NCBI GenBank assembly: GCA_016871375.1
Contig: VFYY01000007.1
Span: 1 to 45,379 of the forward strand
Reading direction: 5' to 3'
Length of the DNA: 45,379 nt
Source of the DNA: Acidimicrobiia bacterium
GTDB lineage: Bacteria; Acidobacteriota; Vicinamibacteria; Vicinamibacterales; UBA2999
Positions 12,704 through 22,075 of the stretch are shown one piece after another. Below the pieces are notes generated by a model, which had not been told where the DNA came from, did not search any database, and worked only from the letters and a program-made list of their open reading frames with translations. The stretch's first letter is position 1. Every line of letters begins with the position of its first letter. The translations under genes and the position numbers were made by a program.

Positions 12704-13581
12704 TGTCTCTGCTCGACGTGCGCCACCTCGTCAAGCACTTCGTGCGCAGACAGGGCCTCTGGCGCCCGCCCTCCGTCGTCAAGGCCGTGGACGATGTGAG
12801 CTTCACCATCGAGGAGGGCGAGATGTTCGGCCTGGTCGGCGAGTCGGGCAGCGGCAAGAGCACCACCGGCCGCTGCATCCTGCGCCTGATCGAGCCCTCG
12901 TCGGGCGAGGTGCTGTTCCGCGGCGACGACGTGCTGCGCTACTCGCGGTCGCAGATGCGCGAGGCGCGGCGTCACATGCAGATCGTCTTCCAGGACCCGT
13001 ACTCGTCGCTCGACCCGCGCATGCGCGTCGGCGACATCGTCGAGGAGCCGCTCGTCATCCACAGGCTCGGGACGAAGGCCGAGCGGCGGACGCGCGTGGC
13101 CGAGCTGTTCTCGCTCGTGGGTCTCGAGCCGGATCACCTCCGCCGCTACCCGCACGAGTTCAGCGGCGGCCAGCGGCAGCGCATCGGCATCGCGCGGGCG
13201 CTGGCGCTGAACCCGGCGCTGATCATCGCGGACGAAGCCGTGTCGGCGCTGGATGTCTCCATCCAGGCGCAGGTGGTCACGCTGATGATGGACCTGAAGG
13301 AGCGCCTGAAGCTGACGTACCTCTTCATCGCGCACGATCTCCGGCTGGTCGAGCACATCTGCACGCGCGTGGCGGTGATGTATCTCGGCAGGATCGTCGA
13401 GCTGGGGGACACGCGCGCGCTGTTTGCGAACCCCACGCACCCCTACACGCGCGCGCTCCTCAGCGCGATTCCGGTCCTCGACCCCGACACGCCCCGCCAG
13501 CGCATCGAGCTCGATCCCTCGTCGTTCGACCGCGAGGCGCCGCTCAGGCAGCTCGGCGCCGGCCACTGGGCCGCGGTGTAG
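12703..13581 (+). CDS. Oligopeptide/dipeptide-type ABC transporter ATPase (DppF/OppF-like)
   Basis: [53 protein letters not shown] overlap with the previous gene. Confidence 0.9.
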   Translation: MSLLDVRHLVKHFVRRQGLWRPPSVVKAVDDVSFTIEEGEMFGLVGESGSGKSTTGRCILRLIEPSSGEVLFRGDDVLRYSRSQMREARRHMQIVFQDPYSSLDPRMRVGDIVEEPLVIHRLGTKAERRTRVAELFSLVGLEPDHLRRYPHEFSGGQRQRIGIARALALNPALIIADEAVSALDVSIQAQVVTLMMDLKERLKLTYLFIAHDLRLVEHICTRVAVMYLGRIVELGDTRALFANPTHPYTRALLSAIPVLDPDTPRQRIELDPSSFDREAPLRQLGAGHWAAV

Positions 13582-13587
13582 TGCGGT

Positions 13588-14274
<687 letters not shown>

Positions 14275-14278
14275 TCGC

Positions 14279-14362
14279 GGTCCTTCGTCCTGTGTCCCTA
14301 GTCCTTAGTCTACGCAGGTCCCCGGTCGTTCGTTCCACCAGGGACGAAGGACCAAGGACTAC
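14279..14362. repeat. Heptamer-phased palindromic element (12 x 7 nt; GTCCTTA/GGACNAA type)
   Basis: Manual segmentation: GGTCCTT CGTCCTG TGTCCCT AGTCCTT AGTCTAC GCAGGTC CCCGGTC GTTCGTT CCACCAG GGACGAA GGACCAA GGACTAC. Confidence 0.75.
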
Positions 14363-15153
14363 GCAGGCTTGAGTCTCGCCAGCAGTGATTTCACCACGGG
14401 CGGGGCGTCGGCCGGGACATGGGCCGCCCATGTCTTCGTGTTCACGGGGACCAGGAAGATCTTTCCGCCGGCCAGCATCGGCTTGCGCCGCTCCTCGTTG
14501 ATGGCCGCGGCCAGCTCGCCGGGTGGCGCCACCGACGGACCCATCAGGAACAGGCAGAGGTCGCGCTGCTTGTCCTTCGGGCTGCGCGCCGCCAGCGTCC
14601 ACGCTTCCGCGACGGCGGCCGCGTCAACCACAGGGACGATCCGCCCGAACACGCGCGGCGGAGACTTCATGCTGAAGAAGGCCGGCTTGGGGACGGCGGA
14701 CACCTCGAAACCCTGGAGCCGCAGATCGTCGTACTGACCAAATTCGCTGGCGAGCGCCGACTTGAACCGCTCGCGCGCGAACTTGAGGACGAGGTCGCCG
14801 GAGGCGGAGCGCTCGTGCTGGAAGATGGACGACCCGGACGGCGGCGCGGGCTCCGCGTGCCGCGGGGCCGCCGGACGCGGGGGCGGCGCGGCGACCGGCG
14901 CCGACGTCGGCGCCGCCGGACCGCCCGACGAGATCACCTCGTCGTACTCGGCGCGCTGCGTCTCGTCGGTGAGGGTCTTGTACGCCTCGGTCAGCTCGGC
15001 GGCCCTGACCGCGGCGATGTCCTGGAACTCCTTCCCGAGGTGCGCGACCTTGTCGGGGTGATACTTGGCGATCTCGCGCCGGAACGCGCGCTTGATGTCG
15101 TCGACGGACGCCGACGGCGCCACTTCCAGAAGCTCGTAGTACGTCTTTGACAT
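14359..15153 (-). CDS. J-domain (DnaJ-like) protein
   Basis: TYYELLEVAPSASVDDIKRAFRREIAKYHPDKVAHL...AYKTLTDETQRAEYD, HPD motif. Confidence 0.85.
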   Translation of the reverse strand: MSKTYYELLEVAPSASVDDIKRAFRREIAKYHPDKVAHLGKEFQDIAAVRAAELTEAYKTLTDETQRAEYDEVISSGGPAAPTSAPVAAPPPRPAAPRHAEPAPPSGSSIFQHERSASGDLVLKFARERFKSALASEFGQYDDLRLQGFEVSAVPKPAFFSMKSPPRVFGRIVPVVDAAAVAEAWTLAARSPKDKQRDLCLFLMGPSVAPPGELAAAINEERRKPMLAGGKIFLVPVNTKTWAAHVPADAPPVVKSLLARLKPA

Positions 15154-15155
15154 CG

Positions 15156-15225
15156 ATTCCCAATATCGAAGTTCCAACTCCCAAAGAACGCGCCTTGGGA
15201 GTTGGGAATTGGAAGTTGGGAATTT
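15156..15225. repeat. Heptamer-phased palindromic element (10 x 7 nt; ACTCCCA/GGAGTTG type)
   Basis: ATTCCCA ATATCGA AGTTCCA ACTCCCA AAGAACG CGCCTTG GGAGTTG GGAATTG GAAGTTG GGAATTT. Confidence 0.85.
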
Positions 15226-17270
15226 TACTTCTTAAACTCGGCGACGTTGCTGGCGGCAGGCAGCTCCGGCAGCTCGCGCTTCTGGCGAAGCTTGCCGCGG
15301 GCCGGGCGGCGCGTCTGCGAGAGGTCGGTCGTCTGCGCGCAGAAGGGACAGAACTTCCAGCCGGGCTGCAGCGGGCGGCTGCAGTGCGGACAGCCGCCGC
15401 CGACGCGGGTGCCGCACGCCGGGCAGGCGACGAAATCCGGCGACACCGTCGCGCCGCACTCCGAGCACAGCGCACGCGTCTGGGCCACTTCGGTGACGAC
15501 GCGCAGCAGCTCCTCGGGCGTGGTGACGCCCGACTTCACCTTCAGGAGGCCGTCTTCACCGAGCGAGATCATGCCCGCCGCCTGCGCCTGGTCGCGCAGG
15601 TGCGCTTCGCTGCCGCGCTGCGCGATCGACCGGCGCAGCTTGTCGGTGACCGGCATGATCTCGTAGATGCCGACGCGCCCCTTGTAGCCGGTGTGGTTGC
15701 ACTGCTCGCAGCCGACGGCGCGGTAGAACGTCAGCGTCGCCGCCTCCACGTCCGACACGCTCATCGCGCGCAGGGTCTCCGGATCCGGCGTGTACGGCCG
15801 CTTGCAGCTGCTGCACAGCCGCCGCATGAGCCGCTGCGCGATCACGCCCACCAGCGCCGACGCGCTCACGTACGGCTCGATGCCGATGTCGGTCAACCGC
15901 GTCACGCACGACGGGGCATCGTCGGTGTGCAGCGTGGACAGCACGAGGTGACCGGTCTGCGCCGCCTGCATCGCGATGCGCGCCGTCTCCTGGTCGCGGA
16001 TCTCGCCGACGAGCACGACGTCGGGATCCTGCCGAAGAATCGAGCGCAGCGCGCTGGCGAACGTCAGGTTGATCTTCGAGTTGATCTGCGTCTGGTTGAC
16101 GCCGGGAATCTGGTACTCGACCGGGTCTTCGATGGTGATGATGTTCGTGCGCTCCGAGCGCACCGACGTCAGCGCCGAGCAGAGCGTCGTCGTCTTGCCC
16201 GAGCCGGTCGGGCCGACGACGAGAATCATGCCGTGCTGGTGGCGGAGGAAGTGGCGGATGCGCTCGAGCGCGGTGGCCGAGAAGCCGAGCTCCTCGAGCG
16301 GCGGCACGCCCTTGCGGTGATCGAGCACGCGCAGGACGATCTTCTCGCCGAAGATCGTCCGCAGCGTGGACGCGCGGAAGTCCACTTCGGCGCCGTCCTC
16401 GGCGGTGGCGCGGATGCGGCCGTCCTGCGGCAGCCGTTTCTCCGCGATGTCCATGCCGGCCATGATCTTCATGCGCGCCACCAGCCCCTCGTGCACCCAC
16501 TTCGGCAGGTCCATGACCTCCTTCAGCAGGCCGTCGAGCCGGTGGCGGACGACGACGTTGTTCTCGGTCGGCTCGATGTGGATGTCGCTCGCGCGGCTCT
16601 TGAGCGCGCTCTTGATCACCAGATCCACGAGATCGATGATCGGCGCGGTCTCGGGGCTGGCCGTCTTGTCGGCGGCGGCCTGCTCGAAGACGTCGTCTTC
16701 GGGCCGCGCCGCGAGCGTGCCGCCCGGCGACACCAGCGGGGCCAGCATGCCGCCCTGCGTCGTGTCCTCGCCCGCCTGGCCCGGCCGCGCTGCGCGCGCG
16801 CGCACCGAGAGGCCGCTGCCGCCGGGATTGACGCGCGCGAGCGCCTTGTCCGGATACGACGCGTGGATCGCGTCCGCGATCTCTCCGCGCGTGGCCACGA
16901 CCTGCTTGATGCGGTAGCCCGTCTGGAACTCGAGGTCCTGGACCAGCGTGAAGAGCAGCGGGTCCGACATCGCGACCGTGAGCAGGTTCTTCTCCACGGC
17001 AATCGCGAGGCACGTGCGTTTGAGCGCGACTTCCTTCGGGATTAAGATGACCGCGGCCGGATCGGGCGGGTTCTCGGCGAGGTTCACGTACGAAAACCCG
17101 AGCTGATACGCCAGCGCCTTGGCAATCTGCCGCTCGGTGGCGAGGTTCATCCGCACGAGGACAGCCCCCAGGCGTTCGCCCGAGCGTTTGTGCTCGACGA
17201 GAGCGGCTTGCAGATCTGTTTCGGTGATGAGTCCCGCCTGGACGAGACACTCGCCGATCTTCTTGCGCAA
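15225..17270 (-). CDS. Type IV pilus/type II secretion assembly ATPase (PilB/GspE) with MshEN-like N-terminus and C-terminal double zinc ribbon
   Basis: GPTGSGKTTTLCSAL, EDPVEYQIPGVNQTQIN, LRSILRQDPDVVLVGEIRDQETA, CSSCKRPYTP/CEQCNHTGYKGR; C-terminal CxxC pairs. Confidence 0.95.
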   Translation of the reverse strand: MRKKIGECLVQAGLITETDLQAALVEHKRSGERLGAVLVRMNLATERQIAKALAYQLGFSYVNLAENPPDPAAVILIPKEVALKRTCLAIAVEKNLLTVAMSDPLLFTLVQDLEFQTGYRIKQVVATRGEIADAIHASYPDKALARVNPGGSGLSVRARAARPGQAGEDTTQGGMLAPLVSPGGTLAARPEDDVFEQAAADKTASPETAPIIDLVDLVIKSALKSRASDIHIEPTENNVVVRHRLDGLLKEVMDLPKWVHEGLVARMKIMAGMDIAEKRLPQDGRIRATAEDGAEVDFRASTLRTIFGEKIVLRVLDHRKGVPPLEELGFSATALERIRHFLRHQHGMILVVGPTGSGKTTTLCSALTSVRSERTNIITIEDPVEYQIPGVNQTQINSKINLTFASALRSILRQDPDVVLVGEIRDQETARIAMQAAQTGHLVLSTLHTDDAPSCVTRLTDIGIEPYVSASALVGVIAQRLMRRLCSSCKRPYTPDPETLRAMSVSDVEAATLTFYRAVGCEQCNHTGYKGRVGIYEIMPVTDKLRRSIAQRGSEAHLRDQAQAAGMISLGEDGLLKVKSGVTTPEELLRVVTEVAQTRALCSECGATVSPDFVACPACGTRVGGGCPHCSRPLQPGWKFCPFCAQTTDLSQTRRPARGKLRQKRELPELPAASNVAEFKK

Positions 17271-17432
17271 CCTCGGGTGCTCCTGGGGGTCCGTTACACG
17301 TTTCGGGTCGGTGCGGGCAGGCCGGTAGCCGCCGAATTTGTAAGCGCCGAGTATATAGTCGCGATGTCGCGATGTAAGTATTCCGAAAATTCAGCCACTA
17401 GTGTCGTATAAAGTCATCTGGAGGCAGGCCGC

Positions 17433-18455
17433 GTGCCGTCCGGGCTCGATTCCACCGATACCGGGTACATGAGCGACGCCGTCGAGCTCCGCAAGCAGGT
17501 CGCGCGTGCGCTGCTGGCGCGCGGCCGCGCGATCGTCAAGGAGTCGATCGCCGTCTATGCGTTCGCGGGCCTCGACAACGTGACGGCGCCCGATCGCCTC
17601 CGCCTGGCCGAGAGCCTCTTCCAGCTCCTGACCGGTGCCATTCACGACGGCGCGCTCGACGCGCGATCGACGCCGGTCGTCGAGACGCGCGCGTTCGCCG
17701 CGGACACGGCGGTGTCCGTGCGCGCGCTGTTCGAGCTCGTGCACCTCATGGAGCGCTCCGCGCTCGACGAGCTCGCCATGGACGAGTCGTTCGGCGCCGC
17801 CTCGGAGCCGTGGCCGGCCATCGCGCAGATGGTGCGCCGCGCGTCGTTCGACGTGCTCGGCGCGTATGCCGAGCTCGCCATCGGGCATTCAGACGGGGAT
17901 GCCCACGATCCGCTGACGACGCTCTACACGAGAGCGGTCCTGCAGGCGGCGCTCGAGAAGGAGATTCAGCGCTCCGAGCGGTTCGGGCATCCCTTTGCGG
18001 TGCTGCTGCTCGACGTGGATCAGCTGGCCGAGATCAACGTGAAGCACGGCTACGGCGCCGGCGACCGCGTGCTCGAGCGCATCGGCATCCAGGTGCGCGC
18101 CTACTTCCGCGAGCAGGACTGGGTCGCGCGCTGGGCGGGCGATGCCTTCGCGGTCATCCTTCCCGAAACCCAGCCGGGCGACGCCGTGGCGCTGGCCGAT
18201 CGCGTGCGCCTCATGATCGAGGAGCGCCTGGAGCTGCGCGATCACCGCTCCGGCGCGCAGGTGCCCGTCACCGTCTCGGTCGGCGTCCTGGTCGTCCACT
18301 CGGCCGACAAGTCGTTCAAGGCAGAGCCGCTGCTGGCGCGGGTGAAGGACGCGGTCGATCGCGCCAAGCAGGGCGGGCGCAACCGCGTGGAGCGCGTCGA
18401 GATTTCGGCGGACCGCTCGGCGCCCCCGCAGCGCGAGCGGCTCTCCATGGACTAG
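17433..18455 (+). CDS. GGDEF-domain protein with degenerate active site (AGDAF) and RxxD I-site
   Basis: FAVLLLDVDQLAEINVKHGYGAGDRVL...YFREQDWVARWAGDAFAVILPE; GTG start (ATG at 17469 alternative). Confidence 0.85.
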   Translation: MPSGLDSTDTGYMSDAVELRKQVARALLARGRAIVKESIAVYAFAGLDNVTAPDRLRLAESLFQLLTGAIHDGALDARSTPVVETRAFAADTAVSVRALFELVHLMERSALDELAMDESFGAASEPWPAIAQMVRRASFDVLGAYAELAIGHSDGDAHDPLTTLYTRAVLQAALEKEIQRSERFGHPFAVLLLDVDQLAEINVKHGYGAGDRVLERIGIQVRAYFREQDWVARWAGDAFAVILPETQPGDAVALADRVRLMIEERLELRDHRSGAQVPVTVSVGVLVVHSADKSFKAEPLLARVKDAVDRAKQGGRNRVERVEISADRSAPPQRERLSMD

Positions 18456-18486
18456 AGCGGTTTCTGAAACGTCGTAACCGCGCTAA
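18452..18486 (-). repeat. Short copy of CTAGAGCGGTTTC inverted-repeat family
   Basis: ctagagcggtttctgaaacgtcgtaaccgcgctaa; relatives at 33957, 36262 and 45206. Confidence 0.8.
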
Positions 18487-18553
18487 CGTCCAACCTCCAA
18501 CGTCCAACGCCCAGGACGCCTTGGGAGTTGGTCGTTGGGAGTTGGGAATTGAT

Positions 18554-18555
<2 letters not shown>
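18486..18555. repeat. Heptamer-phased palindromic element (10 x 7 nt)
   Basis: ACGTCCA ACCTCCA ACGTCCA ACGCCCA GGACGCC TTGGGAG TTGGTCG TTGGGAG TTGGGAA TTGATCT. Confidence 0.85.
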
Positions 18556-20518
<1,963 letters not shown>

Positions 20519-20533
20519 GACGGCCGATTATAG

Positions 20534-22075
20534 CTAGGCGACCGGGGCGGCCGTGGGGTTCGTCTCCGCGAGGATGGCGTGGAACTCCGCCTCGCACGCG
20601 TCGTAGAGGTCGAGCGCCGCGGGCTCGAACTGCGTGCCGCGCTCCGCGCGGAGGCGGCGCGCCGCCTCCTCGCGCGGGAGTCCGGGGCGATACGGACGCG
20701 CGGAGGTCATGGCGTCGTAGGTGTCGGCCACGGCCATGAGCCGCGCGTGCAGGTGGATGTCCGTCCCCGCGAGTCTGTCGGGGTAGCCTTTGCCGTCCCA
20801 CCGCTCGTGGTGGCCCCGGACCGCAGGCAGCGACTGGCTGAGGAACGGCACGTGCTCGAGCATCGTGTAGCCGATCACCGGGTGCAGCTCGATGGTGGCG
20901 CGCTCCTCCGCATCGAGCGGGCCGGGCTTGCGGAGCACCGCGTCGGGGACACCGACCTTGCCGATGTCGTGCAGCATGCCGCCCCGGCGCACGATCTCGA
21001 GCTCCGCGTCGGGCAACCCGAAGGCCTTCGCGAGGACGAGCGTGTACCGCGTCACGCGCTCGGAGTGGCCGGCCGTGTAGCGGTCGCGCGCGTCGATGGC
21101 TTTCGCGAATGCTTCCAGCGTGGCGCGGAAGTGCGCTTCACGGTCGTCGTAGAGCTGCGCGGTCTCGAGTGCCGTGGCGGCGATCGAGGCAAACGCGGCC
21201 GCGTACTGCGCGAGCTCCTGCGCGAACACCTGCGCGCCGCCGACGCGGTCCGCGTAGAGCGCGCCGATCGGACCGCTGCGTCCGAGGAGCGGCACGCAGA
21301 TCGCCGAGTGGACGCGCGCGCCGACGAGGCTCTGCGCCTGCGAGAGCTTGGGATCGAGCGTCGGGTCGTAGATGATCAGCTCGTCCGGGTTCCGCAGCGC
21401 CTCGCGGATCACCGTCGAGCTCGCGAACTCCGACACGGACTTGTACGCGCCCTTCGGCCGCACCGCCCGCGGCACGAAGGTGCCCGTTGCCGGGTCGATG
21501 AAGAGAATCGCGCAGCGATCCGGCTTCAGGATGGCCTGCAGGCGGTCGAGGGTGCGCTCGAGGAGCGCCGGCAGATCGCCGAACCCCATCAGCTCGCGGC
21601 TCGTGGCCAGCAGCGCCTCGAGCGCCAGCTTGTCCACGGGCACGGTGTCCTTCTGCACCGAGACGCGCAGAATCGTTTCCTGCGCGAAGTCGGTGGACGG
21701 CAGCGCCGGCGCGGGGCGCGGCGCCTGCTTCTCGGCCTGCCCGCGCACCATCACCGTGTACTCGGCAACACCGAACGTCACCAGGTCGCTGGACTTGAGC
21801 GAGGCCGCCTTCTGCTGGACCCCGTTGATCAGGATGCCGTTGGTGCTGCCCAGGTCCTCGACGCGCAGCGACCCGTCGCGGACGTCGCGCATCACGCGCG
21901 CATGGAGGCGCGAGAGACTGGGGTCGTCGATGCGCACGTCGGCCTGCGTGCCGCGGCCGATCGTCTTCGCCTCCCCGGGCTGCAGGTCGATGTCAGGCAG
22001 GCGGGACGAGGCGTCGACCGGCGTGAGCCGGACACGGACGCTGAGCTTCGAGGTGTCGGGCTGGTCTTTCGTCAT
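20534..22075 (-). CDS. FHA-GAF-HD-GYP protein (putative c-di-GMP phosphodiesterase)
   Basis: FHA: IGRGTQADVRIDDPSLSRLHARV...LGSTNGILING; HD-GYP: GMLHDIGKVGVPD, HHERWDGKGYP. Confidence 0.92.
   Translation of the reverse strand: MTKDQPDTSKLSVRVRLTPVDASSRLPDIDLQPGEAKTIGRGTQADVRIDDPSLSRLHARVMRDVRDGSLRVEDLGSTNGILINGVQQKAASLKSSDLVTFGVAEYTVMVRGQAEKQAPRPAPALPSTDFAQETILRVSVQKDTVPVDKLALEALLATSRELMGFGDLPALLERTLDRLQAILKPDRCAILFIDPATGTFVPRAVRPKGAYKSVSEFASSTVIREALRNPDELIIYDPTLDPKLSQAQSLVGARVHSAICVPLLGRSGPIGALYADRVGGAQVFAQELAQYAAAFASIAATALETAQLYDDREAHFRATLEAFAKAIDARDRYTAGHSERVTRYTLVLAKAFGLPDAELEIVRRGGMLHDIGKVGVPDAVLRKPGPLDAEERATIELHPVIGYTMLEHVPFLSQSLPAVRGHHERWDGKGYPDRLAGTDIHLHARLMAVADTYDAMTSARPYRPGLPREEAARRLRAERGTQFEPAALDLYDACEAEFHAILAETNPTAAPVA

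Noticed and set aside
17433-18455. Active diguanylate cyclase call
   Set aside because: Signature is AGDAF, not GG(D/E)EF; activity cannot be assumed.
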